Source of the DNA: a virus
Length of the DNA: 37,121 bases
Strand: one strand, 5' to 3'
Virus record (IMG/VR): IMGVR_UViG_3300024348_000121
Location: 1 to 37,121 of that record
The translations under genes and the position numbers were made by a program. This document shows, one piece after another, positions 1 through 6,724 of this stretch. Every line of letters starts with the position of its first letter. Position 1 is the first letter of the stretch. A model generated the notes under the pieces. That model worked only from the letters and a program-made list of their open reading frames with translations, was not told where the DNA came from and did no database searches.

Positions 1-1
1 A

Positions 2-430
2 AAAAATTGGAAGCCTACTGACTATCACGATGATGGCAGGACATTAACTGCAGAAGAAACTGATAGAAGAAATAGTCAGGTTACTGAAATGTTTAATAGG
101 TTAAACTCTTCAGTTCTTTTAACTCTTTTATTTGAGAATCTTGGCGAGTTTGTTTTTGATAGAAAAGATTTAATTCATTTAAACAAATACGACATGCCAC
201 CTAATGACACATCTGTAAACCCATATGATCCAGACTTTCATGACTACATCAAAGATATTGGCGGACACGTTAATGTTTATTACAACGCCAAGACAGACAA
301 GGTATCAATGAGAATTGTAAGTTATGAAGAAGGTCTTCATACACAGAATAATAATGAAACTGTAGGCTTCTTTTCAATAAGAAGGCCATGGAATGTCTAT
401 GGCATAAAATTCCTTAAGGAGGAAGAATGA
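2..430 (+). CDS. Hypothetical protein, 5' end outside the window
   Basis: The frame is open from the window edge (first residues KNWKPTDYHDDGR), so the start lies upstream and an internal ATG at 89 is probably not the true start. The visible 142 residues are mixed in composition with no signal peptide or membrane segment. The last 90 residues include a short beta-rich part with N, Y and D clusters. No family is recognised. The stop overlaps the next ATG (ATGA at 427-430), indicating translational coupling with the following small gene and membership in the same operon as the MazG-like gene. Confidence 0.7.
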   Translation, partial: KNWKPTDYHDDGRTLTAEETDRRNSQVTEMFNRLNSSVLLTLLFENLGEFVFDRKDLIHLNKYDMPPNDTSVNPYDPDFHDYIKDIGGHVNVYYNAKTDKVSMRIVSYEEGLHTQNNNETVGFFSIRRPWNVYGIKFLKEEE

Positions 431-660
431 CACAAGAACAAGATATTTTTGCATCATTAAATGTATCAAAGATATTAGTTGCAATATTAGAAATGCAAAA
501 TGAAATTACAATACCTAGCGATTTATTTATTAACGCAGCAACAATTGATAAAGAGCTTCAAGTTGATTACGACTCAGAGAATCAATCATTTAAGTTTAAG
601 TTAAAAGGAAAAGATGAATCAGGGACAAATAACGACCAGCTCATTACAGACTTCGAGTAA
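427..660 (+). CDS. Small hypothetical protein
   Basis: A 77-residue acidic protein starting at the ATGA overlap with the preceding gene and preceded by AAGGAGGAAG, a good Shine-Dalgarno sequence. The N-terminal half is predicted helical (ILVAILEMQNEI), the C-terminal half is charged (KFKLKGKDESG). Its last 47 bases are shared in another frame with the MazG-like gene, a long overlap for this window. No family recognised; it may be a partner or regulator of the next gene, but nothing in the sequence proves that. Confidence 0.65.
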   Translation: MTQEQDIFASLNVSKILVAILEMQNEITIPSDLFINAATIDKELQVDYDSENQSFKFKLKGKDESGTNNDQLITDFE

Positions 661-1003
661 TGACGTAGAGCTTGTAACAGACTATGGGCTAGATGTTTTA
701 TCAGCACTACTTCACGAAACGGCAATTGAAAAAGGTTTTTGGAATAACCCAAAAAACTTTGATGTCTTTGGCAATAAGCTTGCATTGGTTCATTCTGAAG
801 TAACTGAAGTCCTTGAAGCGATTAGAAAAAATAAAGGGTCTGAGCAGATTGTTGAAGAAATGGTTGACATTATAATTAGAACTCTTGATTTGTATGCATC
901 TATGCGAAATGCTGGCTTTGTAACTCATAGTTTAGATGAAGTTTTATTTAATAAAATAGAAATAAATAAGGACCGACCAGCACTTCACGGCAATTTATTT
1001 TAA
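614..1003 (+). CDS. MazG-like nucleotide pyrophosphohydrolase
   Basis: The 129-residue protein carries the all-alpha NTP pyrophosphohydrolase signature: E62-x2-E65 in HSEVTEVLEA and E82-x2-D85 in EEMVDIII, which bind Mg2+ in MazG and dUTPase-2 families. Such enzymes hydrolyse (d)NTPs to monophosphates and pyrophosphate and are frequent in phages, where they trim nucleotide pools or alarmone levels. The ATG at 614 is preceded by AAGGAAAAG, supporting this start despite a 47-base overlap with the previous gene. Its place just before recA fits a nucleotide and DNA metabolism operon. Substrate cannot be inferred. Confidence 0.8.
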   Translation: MNQGQITTSSLQTSSNDVELVTDYGLDVLSALLHETAIEKGFWNNPKNFDVFGNKLALVHSEVTEVLEAIRKNKGSEQIVEEMVDIIIRTLDLYASMRNAGFVTHSLDEVLFNKIEINKDRPALHGNLF

Positions 1004-1006
1004 TGA

Positions 1007-1012
1007 TATAAT
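1007..1012 (+). promoter_or_regulatory. Promoter of the recA-like gene (-10 box)
   Basis: A perfect TATAAT lies in the short gap before the recA-like gene; 17 bases upstream is TTCACG at 984-989, four of six matches to TTGACA. The transcript would have a leader of about 15 bases containing GAGAGAGA before the ATG at 1035. Confidence 0.6.
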
Positions 1013-1034
1013 TGTATCAAAGAGAGAGAAAAAA

Positions 1035-2039
1035 ATGACTATAGCGATTGATGACATCCTAGCAGGATTAGATCCAAAAACAAGAGCAAGAGTAAAAGCA
1101 GCACAAGATGTAAAGGTTGAAAAACAAAAGACACCAAGTATTGGCCTTAACATGGCATTAAGAGGTGGATTAGGCTACGGCAGACAGGCCCTTGTTTGGG
1201 GAAATAAGTCTGCAGGCAAATCTTCATTTTGTTTACAGATGATTGCTCTTGCACAAAAAGAAGGAAAGACATGCGCTTGGATTGATGCAGAAGCATCTTA
1301 TGATCAATCATGGGCTGAACAGTTGGGAGTAGATTCCTCTTCTCTTATTTACTCTCCAGCAAAAACCGTCAATGACATGGTGGATGTTGCTACAAAATTA
1401 ATGGATGCGGGCGTAGATATTATTGTTGTAGATTCTATTTCAGCATTATTGCCAGCAATTTATTTTGAAAAAGATGGAAATGAAATGAAGGATTTGCAAG
1501 ACACAAAGCAAATCGGCGCCGAAGCAAAGGATATGACTCACGCAGTCAAAATGTTAAACTATGCAAATAAAAACACATTACTGGTTCTCATCTCACAGCA
1601 AAGAAATCAATTTGGATCTATGCATGCTTCCCATATCCCAACAGGGGGAATGGCAGTCAAATTCTTTTCTTCAACAGTTATTAAGCTTTGGTCCTCAGAG
1701 GCTGAAGCAAATGCGATTAAGGCAGGCATTAAAGTTGGTGACAAAATTATTGAACAAAGAGTTGGCAGGCCAGTCAATTGGATTATTGATTACAACAAGC
1801 TCGGCCCCCCTAACCTTTCAGGACAATACGACTTCTACTATCAAGGAGAATCTTTAGGCGTTGATTCAGTAGGAGAAACTCTTGACGTTGCAGAGATGGT
1901 CGGGGCAGTGGAAAAAGGTGGAGCTTGGTATACTGTTAATGGAGAAAGACTTCAGGGACGTGCTAAAGCCGTAGCTTATCTAAGAGGCAACCCTAAAGTT
2001 GTTGATGGTCTTATAAAGGACATTGATGCCAAATCTTGA
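1035..2039 (+). CDS. RecA/UvsX-type recombinase
   Basis: A 334-residue RecA-fold ATPase. Walker A is GNKSAGKS near residues 56-63 and Walker B is IIVVDS near residue 130, followed by the RecA-like stretch ISALLP and QIGAEAKDM. It should form filaments on single-stranded DNA and drive strand exchange for recombination-dependent replication and repair. It is about the length of bacterial RecA but diverged, more like phage RecA/UvsX proteins, and starts with a short N-terminal helix. It is followed by an Hjc-like gene and shares the neighbourhood with RuvC and a Cas4-like nuclease, so the recombination pathway is largely present here. Confidence 0.9.
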   Translation: MTIAIDDILAGLDPKTRARVKAAQDVKVEKQKTPSIGLNMALRGGLGYGRQALVWGNKSAGKSSFCLQMIALAQKEGKTCAWIDAEASYDQSWAEQLGVDSSSLIYSPAKTVNDMVDVATKLMDAGVDIIVVDSISALLPAIYFEKDGNEMKDLQDTKQIGAEAKDMTHAVKMLNYANKNTLLVLISQQRNQFGSMHASHIPTGGMAVKFFSSTVIKLWSSEAEANAIKAGIKVGDKIIEQRVGRPVNWIIDYNKLGPPNLSGQYDFYYQGESLGVDSVGETLDVAEMVGAVEKGGAWYTVNGERLQGRAKAVAYLRGNPKVVDGLIKDIDAKS

Positions 2040-2223
2040 TGAGTTTTTAAATAAAGTAAATTTAGATACTCCTGTCATTGACGGTAGCATTGAAATTATA
2101 GAGAGCATTAGGCCTTGTTCAAAATGCGATCTTTATGTAGAATCTTATGAATTTAACAATCAAAGCATGGAGATGTATTGGAAATGCAAAGACGGTCACG
2201 AAACAAGACACAAGGTCGGATGA
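2026..2223 (+). CDS. Small zinc-ribbon-like protein
   Basis: A 65-residue protein. ATG at 2026 is preferred over the in-frame TTG at 2023; either way it overlaps the recA stop. The second half has C-S-K-C, then 21 residues later C-K-D-G-H, a CxxC...CxxxH arrangement that could hold one zinc ion. No other family trait is visible. It is coupled by overlap to genes on both sides. Confidence 0.65.
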   Translation: MPNLDEFLNKVNLDTPVIDGSIEIIESIRPCSKCDLYVESYEFNNQSMEMYWKCKDGHETRHKVG

Positions 2224-2528
2224 TGTCAGAAAGAGCAGAAGTAAAAAGAGACGGCGCTAAAGCGCAAAAAAATTCAGGCAGAGGCGATTATCAAAAGGGT
2301 GATGCACAATGGAATCAATTCCTTGTGGATTACAAAGAAGCAGGTACATCCTTTACTTTAAATAAAGATAACTGGGCAAAAATTTGTACGGACACATTTA
2401 AAGTAAACAGGGATATGCATCCAGCATTAAAGATTATTATAGGAAAAGATTCTAAGGTAAGACTTGGAATTATTGAGTGGGCAGTATTAGAAGATCTAAT
2501 ACATTTCTGGGAGGAAAATCATGAATAA
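2220..2528 (+). CDS. Probable Holliday-junction resolvase-like PD-(D/E)XK nuclease
   Basis: A 102-residue protein beginning MMSERAEVKRDGAKAQKNSG; the ATG at 2220 overlaps the previous stop. The pattern N-S-G-R-G..K-G-D-A followed by FLVDYKEAG.SFTL and W-x-K-I resembles archaeal Hjc-type resolvases and related small phage nucleases: the D of KGDA and the D-x-K of VDYKE would be the metal-binding PD-(D/E)XK core. It would cut branched DNA. Position directly after recA supports this. The assignment is by motif only; a structure-based search would be needed. RuvC at 5128 would make it a second resolvase. Confidence 0.5.
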   Translation: MMSERAEVKRDGAKAQKNSGRGDYQKGDAQWNQFLVDYKEAGTSFTLNKDNWAKICTDTFKVNRDMHPALKIIIGKDSKVRLGIIEWAVLEDLIHFWEENHE

Positions 2529-3492
2529 GTACGAAGTAATGCCACAGGTTGTTATATATAGAGACATGTTTGACAAGGAAGATCTAAAGAGATTTTATAG
2601 TTTAATGGATCTCTATGAAAATGATACAAGCCAATTTGAAATAACACACGAAGAGCTTTCTACAAGAGGTGATAACCACGGAGTCTTGCCAAAAGAAATG
2701 GCAGACATCTCTCCAATAAATGAGTGGGTTCCGTGGCACACCTTTGGCAAAAAGACATTTTTTAACTCTAAGCAAAAGCCAACAGATATTGGTGATGATA
2801 ATCTTGAATTTTTATATAGCTTTAGAGAAAAGCTTTATGACATATTCGCTGTAGTTTTTAAAGACTATATAAATGAATGGTCAGAGTCTGGATATTGGCC
2901 AGAGTATATCGACAACTGGAAGCTAAATGAAGCGGGTGCTGGAAGAATGCATTACTCTGTCATAGAAGTTTTAAAGCATGATATACATGCCGAAAAAAAT
3001 CTTGCAATTACATTTCATACAGATGCACATAAGCATAGAGTTGGTCAGCCAAGAGCACAACAGATTATAACAATCACCATTTATGTAAACGATGATTATA
3101 CAGGAGGAGAAGTTGAGTTCTTAAACGAAATTGACGAAGTGCCAAAGGTCGTTACTTACAAACCAGGAGTTGGAGATGTCACTGTTTTCCCATCTGGCAT
3201 GCCATATTTTCATTCGGCAAAAGCTGTTACTGAAGGAAACAAAAAAGTTTTTGTTAGAGTTTTTGCACAATGGGATTACCCAGGATCAAAAGAATGGGCA
3301 GATGGCATTGAAAAATACGGAGAAGAAGAGTGGCTTCGCATTGTAGATGCTGACGTTCAAGAAAAGGTCTCTACTGGAATATATGATCGTGAAGTTAGAA
3401 TTGAAGGAACAAAATGGCATGATGTAAATCCTTCTATTAAAATTGAAGTGGCTAAAGAAAATCATATTTATGTAGACGGTAGAAACCAGTGA
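2521..3492 (+). CDS. 2-oxoglutarate/Fe(II) oxygenase, prolyl-4-hydroxylase type
   Basis: A 323-residue protein whose centre carries the double-stranded beta-helix metal triad: H-T-D in FHTDAHK, then YVNDDYTGGEVEF, GDVTVFPSG, the distal His in PYFHSAKAV, and the 2OG-binding Arg in FVRVFAQW. These enzymes use 2-oxoglutarate, O2 and Fe(II) to hydroxylate substrates. It has long flanks: about 150 residues before and 80 after the core, so it is larger than the minimal fold. It overlaps the previous gene by 8 bases. It is the first of six oxygenases of this superfamily in the window; its substrate is unknown. Confidence 0.85.
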   Translation: MNKYEVMPQVVIYRDMFDKEDLKRFYSLMDLYENDTSQFEITHEELSTRGDNHGVLPKEMADISPINEWVPWHTFGKKTFFNSKQKPTDIGDDNLEFLYSFREKLYDIFAVVFKDYINEWSESGYWPEYIDNWKLNEAGAGRMHYSVIEVLKHDIHAEKNLAITFHTDAHKHRVGQPRAQQIITITIYVNDDYTGGEVEFLNEIDEVPKVVTYKPGVGDVTVFPSGMPYFHSAKAVTEGNKKVFVRVFAQWDYPGSKEWADGIEKYGEEEWLRIVDADVQEKVSTGIYDREVRIEGTKWHDVNPSIKIEVAKENHIYVDGRNQ

Positions 3493-3593
3493 CTAGATTA
3501 ATCTTCGGGATTATGATAGGATTCTCTGTGGGTTATCCGCTAGGATTATTTATAGACAAATGGGACAAGAGGATTAAAAATGACAGAAGATAA
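3489..3593 (+). CDS. Tiny single-pass membrane protein
   Basis: A 34-residue GTG-started frame overlapping both neighbours (GTGA with the oxygenase stop, 14 bases into the next gene). The sequence MTRLIFGIMIGFSVGYPLGL is hydrophobic with glycines and is followed by the basic tail FIDKWDKRIKNDRR, giving a clear single transmembrane helix with a positive cytoplasmic end. Too short for a family call. It fills what would otherwise be a gap in an overlapping operon, which supports it being real. Confidence 0.5.
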   Translation: MTRLIFGIMIGFSVGYPLGLFIDKWDKRIKNDRR

Positions 3594-3918
3594 GAACACT
3601 CTTCAGCTAATCAGCGATATAACAGAGTTCAATGACCTTCATGAGTACATGAAAGACGAACACTTAGATAAGGCTTTGGCCATTGTTGTTAAGATACTAA
3701 TGAACCCTGAAGTTCCTTCCGCAAAAGCCCCCATGCTAATCATGGAGCTTCAAGCAATGTCTACCAAGTTTGCAGTGATGGCCTCTGTATATTCTACTAT
3801 TGCAAAGGACAAAGCGGGAACTATTAATAACAACAAGAAAAACGTTTACTATTCAGTAAAGGAGTCCATAGACAAACTTGTAGATGCACTTAAGTATGTA
3901 GTAAGGTATAACTCATAA
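3580..3918 (+). CDS. Hypothetical helical protein
   Basis: A 112-residue protein, probably mainly alpha-helical (for instance LDKALAIVVKILMNPEV and VKESIDKLVDALKYVVR), without cysteines, signal peptide or membrane helix. The stop and the next start overlap (TAATG at 3916-3920). No family recognised; the location inside the recombination operon suggests a DNA-metabolism accessory role, but that is only context. Confidence 0.7.
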   Translation: MTEDKNTLQLISDITEFNDLHEYMKDEHLDKALAIVVKILMNPEVPSAKAPMLIMELQAMSTKFAVMASVYSTIAKDKAGTINNNKKNVYYSVKESIDKLVDALKYVVRYNS

Positions 3919-4082
3919 TGATTAAAGACATACTTCTTTGTACGTTGACAGGAGCTATCCTAGGCGGAATATTTGCAGCATTTAAATTGCCAGTTCCAGC
4001 ACCACCATATTTTCCTGCAGTTATGGGGATCATTGGCATTTGGCTCGGCGCTGATTTAGTTTTTAGGTTTGCTAATGGCTAG
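3918..4082 (+). CDS. XapX-domain (DUF1427-like) small membrane protein
   Basis: A 54-residue protein with two hydrophobic segments: LLCTLTGAILGGIFAAF and VMGIIGIWLGADLVF, separated by LPVPAPPYFP. The arrangement G...GxxxAxx..P.PAPP...GxxGxxxG is that of the XapX domain, a small two-helix membrane family of unknown function found in bacteria. It overlaps the stop of the preceding gene and runs 8 bases into the following nuclease gene. Confidence 0.65.
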   Translation: MIKDILLCTLTGAILGGIFAAFKLPVPAPPYFPAVMGIIGIWLGADLVFRFANG

Positions 4083-4866
4083 AGATATTGTAAAGAACCT
4101 TAAGTTTAAAAAACATACTGGTAAGTTTTTTGATCCAGAGTTGTTTGCTCAACTTCTTGATGAGTCATATCGCAATACTAAACGAGCAGACGGAGAGATG
4201 ACTAAGAAGTCATTCAGTCCAAGTTCATTGGGTTACGGTCATGGTAAGTGTCCTAGATATTGGTATATGGCTTTTTCTGGCGCAGTTTTTATTGATGATA
4301 ACGATGCAGTTGCAATTGCTAATATGGCACAGGGAACTCAGGCGCATGAAAGACTACAGAAGCTTATTTCTACCATGCCTCAGTGGAAAGCGGAAGAAGA
4401 AGAGATTGTTAATGAGTATCCGCCAATCAGAGGCTTCATAGATCTTATTATGGAGTATGATGGCGAGACAGTAATTGGTGAAATTAAAACAGCAAAGCAA
4501 GAGGTTTGGGATACAAGACAATCAGAAATGAAGTCTTCTTCAAATCACATGCTTCAGCTTTTAACATACATGAAATTAAAAAATGCTAAAGAAGGATTCT
4601 TCCTGTACGAAAATAAAAATACTCAAGAGATACTTATCATTCCAATCTCAATGAATGAAAAGAATAAAGCCCTGATTGAAAATGCCTTCTTATGGATGCA
4701 AGAGGTTTACGATAACTTTAAAAATGGAGATCTTCCAATGAGGCCAGCAGGCGCAACTAAATCAAAAATGCCCTGCACTTATTGCCCAGTAAAAAAACAA
4801 TGCTACGATAAGTCTGGCCCAACAGGTACAGTTCAAATAGAGTTATACGAGGACTTTATTCTGTGA
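4075..4866 (+). CDS. Cas4/RecB-family exonuclease (PD-(D/E)XK)
   Basis: A 263-residue nuclease. Visible in order: GKCPRYWYM with an early Cys, GTQAHERLQ, the acidic GFIDLIME, then GEIKTAK (E-x-K catalytic core), HMLQLLTYM (QxxxY-type helix) and a C-terminal CTYCPVKKQC. Four cysteines, one before and three after the nuclease core, match the Fe-S cluster layout of Cas4 and AddB. It probably resects DNA ends to feed the RecA-like protein. ATG at 4075 is preferred to TTG at 4069. It should not be taken as a CRISPR gene: no array or other cas gene is present. Confidence 0.8.
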   Translation: MARDIVKNLKFKKHTGKFFDPELFAQLLDESYRNTKRADGEMTKKSFSPSSLGYGHGKCPRYWYMAFSGAVFIDDNDAVAIANMAQGTQAHERLQKLISTMPQWKAEEEEIVNEYPPIRGFIDLIMEYDGETVIGEIKTAKQEVWDTRQSEMKSSSNHMLQLLTYMKLKNAKEGFFLYENKNTQEILIIPISMNEKNKALIENAFLWMQEVYDNFKNGDLPMRPAGATKSKMPCTYCPVKKQCYDKSGPTGTVQIELYEDFIL

Positions 4867-5141
4867 TATGTGCAAATAAAGAATGCATGTCTGAGTTTGT
4901 TTCGAGAACACATAATCAAAAATATTGCTCTGATGAGTGTTGCAGAATTGCAACAAACAAGAGGATCATGGATAAATATTATGAAAAGAAAGCAATTAAA
5001 AAAGGAGCCCTGAGAAATTGCAAAAAATGCAAGTCTGAGCTAAGTAGATATAACACAGAAAATATATGCTCTTCTTGTTCAAAAACTAATTATGCTAAGG
5101 CTAAAAAGATGATCTCGGAAATTATAAATGAAATTAGCTAG
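4863..5141 (+). CDS. Double zinc-finger small protein
   Basis: A 92-residue GTG-started protein (GTGA overlap with the previous stop). The first half has C-x4-C and a later Y-C-S-D-E-C-C, the second half N-C-K-K-C ... I-C-S-S-C, which makes two probable four-Cys zinc sites linked by a basic helix (KKAIKKGALR). The layout suggests nucleic-acid binding. No specific family recognised. Its end overlaps the ruvC-like start by 14 bases. Confidence 0.7.
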   Translation: MICANKECMSEFVSRTHNQKYCSDECCRIATNKRIMDKYYEKKAIKKGALRNCKKCKSELSRYNTENICSSCSKTNYAKAKKMISEIINEIS

Positions 5142-5694
5142 CCTAGTTAAAACTAAAGCCAATAGAGTGTTAGGTATAGACGCCTCAACAAACTCTATAG
5201 CTTTTTGCTTAATGGAAGATGATGTCCCTTTAAAATGGGGAAAGATCAATCTTGTCGGAGAAGACATTTATGAAAAAATTCATGATGCAAAAAATAAAAT
5301 GGCAATGATGTTAGATGAACTTAAGAGTGATTATATTGCCGTAGAAGGAGCCATACTTGTCAGATCACCAGATGCTGTGATAAAATTGTCTTATGTCTAT
5401 GGAGTTGTTATTGCTGAGCTCATGTCTACTGGCGCTAAGGTTATTACTATTAGCCCATCCTCGTGGCAGGCGTACATTGGCAACAAGAATCCGACAAAGG
5501 ATGAGAAGTCTGGAATAAGGTTGGCAAACCCAGGCTATGCAGATTCATGGTATAAGAATCAATTACGTAATATGAGGAAGCAAAGAACTGCTGATTACTT
5601 TAATAAGAAATATGGTTTAGAAATTGTGGATTTTGACGTTGCAGATAGTTTTGGTATTGCACATTATAGTAACCAGGTGCTTACTAAGCGATGA
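5128..5694 (+). CDS. ruvC: RuvC-like Holliday-junction resolvase
   Basis: A 188-residue RNase-H-fold protein. The first catalytic Asp sits in LGIDASTNSIAF, the Glu in IAVEGAIL, and the C-terminal pair in DFDVADSFGIAHY, the D-E-D-D pattern of RuvC. It would cleave Holliday junctions made by the RecA-like protein and resolve them before packaging. A stretch of about 25 extra residues (GNKNPTKDEKSGIRLANPG) precedes the last motif. Start ATG 5128 overlaps the zinc-finger gene; the stop overlaps the next ATG. Confidence 0.8.
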   Translation: MKLASLVKTKANRVLGIDASTNSIAFCLMEDDVPLKWGKINLVGEDIYEKIHDAKNKMAMMLDELKSDYIAVEGAILVRSPDAVIKLSYVYGVVIAELMSTGAKVITISPSSWQAYIGNKNPTKDEKSGIRLANPGYADSWYKNQLRNMRKQRTADYFNKKYGLEIVDFDVADSFGIAHYSNQVLTKR

Positions 5695-5837
5695 AACTTT
5701 ATCAGAGTAAAGATTGGCTTTACAGAAGGTACATAGTACAAAAGAAAACAGTTACAGAAATAGGTAAAGAGTGCGGTGTCTCTGCTATGACTATACAGAG
5801 ATATTTACAAGAGTTTGGACTGCTAAGAAAAAAATGA
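5691..5837 (+). CDS. Small helix-turn-helix protein
   Basis: A 48-residue protein starting at ATGA with the ruvC stop. It is essentially one HTH unit: WLYRRYIVQKKTVTEIGKEC then GVSAMTIQRYLQEFGL, the pattern of homeodomain-like or sigma-region-4-like HTH domains, with a basic end. It is likely a DNA-binding regulator or adaptor; target unknown. Confidence 0.65.
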   Translation: MKLYQSKDWLYRRYIVQKKTVTEIGKECGVSAMTIQRYLQEFGLLRKK

Positions 5838-6160
5838 GTGACTACCCAAATAAATCGGGCGGGTACCAGGCGTGGATAACCGACCTTCAATTAATTGCAA
5901 CAGATGCACCATCAGGACAAAAAATTATTGTTGAGTGTTTAGAGATGGCAGAGATGCTAATTAAAAAGAATGTGTCGTATGGGAACTCAGCGCTAGATCC
6001 AATTCGTATATTTTCAAAGGCGGATTCAAAGGAACAAATTAGAGTCCGTATTGATGACAAGTTAAATAGAATTCAGAATGATCAGGCTTTCCCTGGAGAC
6101 AATGATATTGATGATCTAATAGGATACCTAATTCTTTTAAAAATTGCCAATAAGTCTTAG
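5834..6160 (+). CDS. DUF1599/Nmad1-like nucleotide-metabolism protein
   Basis: A 108-residue protein; the start MSDYPNKSGG at 5834 overlaps the previous stop (ATGA). The block NVSYGNSALDPIRIFS, then EQIRVRIDDKLNRIQ and DIDDLIGYLILL, matches the DUF1599 / nucleotide-modification-associated domain type seen in many phages, which is thought to be related to MazG-type all-alpha enzymes. Function in the family is not settled. It ends the first operon. Confidence 0.6.
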   Translation: MSDYPNKSGGYQAWITDLQLIATDAPSGQKIIVECLEMAEMLIKKNVSYGNSALDPIRIFSKADSKEQIRVRIDDKLNRIQNDQAFPGDNDIDDLIGYLILLKIANKS

Positions 6161-6168
6161 TCAACTAA
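6157..6168 (+). repeat. TTAGTCAACTAA motif, copy 1
   Basis: A 12-base near-palindrome (TTAGT CA ACTAA) spanning the end of the previous gene and lying 7 bases before the -10 box of the terminase promoter, over the -35 position. The same 12-mer is at 27203-27214, an 11-base match at 30633-30643, and the reverse complement at 16487-16498. Confidence 0.4.
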
Positions 6169-6175
6169 AACATGG

Positions 6176-6181
6176 TATAAT
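6176..6181 (+). promoter_or_regulatory. Leaderless promoter of terminase genes
   Basis: TATAAT followed by exactly six bases (TTATAT) and the ATG at 6188. No Shine-Dalgarno is possible, so transcription should start at or next to the A of the ATG. No good -35 is visible. Confidence 0.65.
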
Positions 6182-6187
6182 TTATAT

Positions 6188-6724
6188 ATGAGCGAAATAG
6201 AGCCAGCAGTACATTTTGATCGCATGAATAGGGTTGTGGAAGAGCTTTTAAAGGGCAATTCAGCAACTCAGATAGCCACGCTTACAGGATTCTCACGCAA
6301 AGAAGTTTTAGAGTACGTTGATGAATGGAAGTCTGTTGTTCATAACGACAGCAATATTCGTGACCGTGCAAGAGAGGCCATATCTGGCGCAGACCAGCAC
6401 TACGCAATGCTGATAAAAGAAGCTTGGAAAACGGTAGAAGATGCAGACACACAGGGCCAGCTAAGCGTAAAGGCAGGAGCTTTAAAGTTAATCGCAGATA
6501 TAGAAACAAAAAGAATAGCAATGCTACAGTCAATCGGCGTGTTAGAAAACACTCAGATAGCATCTCAGATTGCAGAGACAGAGCGTAAGCAGGAGATCTT
6601 GGTTGGCATATTAAAAGAAGTAACCGCATCTTGTCCTAAATGCAAAATGGATGTTGCAAAAAGACTTTCTCAGATTACAGGAATTGTTGAAGCAATTGTA
6701 ATTGAGGACGCTGATGTCGTTTGA
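6188..6724 (+). CDS. Probable terminase small subunit
   Basis: A 178-residue protein directly upstream of the large terminase and overlapping it by 11 bases. The N-terminus has an HTH-like stretch (GNSATQIATLTGFSRKEVLEY), the centre is helical (residues about 60-140), and the C-terminus has a CxxC (SCPKCKMDV). Small terminases bind the packaging site through such HTHs and form rings with a helical oligomerisation core. The call is from position plus HTH; the CxxC is not typical. Confidence 0.6.
   Translation: MSEIEPAVHFDRMNRVVEELLKGNSATQIATLTGFSRKEVLEYVDEWKSVVHNDSNIRDRAREAISGADQHYAMLIKEAWKTVEDADTQGQLSVKAGALKLIADIETKRIAMLQSIGVLENTQIASQIAETERKQEILVGILKEVTASCPKCKMDVAKRLSQITGIVEAIVIEDADVV

Noticed and set aside
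4075-4866. Cas4-like gene as evidence of a CRISPR-Cas system
   Set aside because: No repeat array or other cas gene; phage Cas4/RecB-like nucleases commonly act in recombination.
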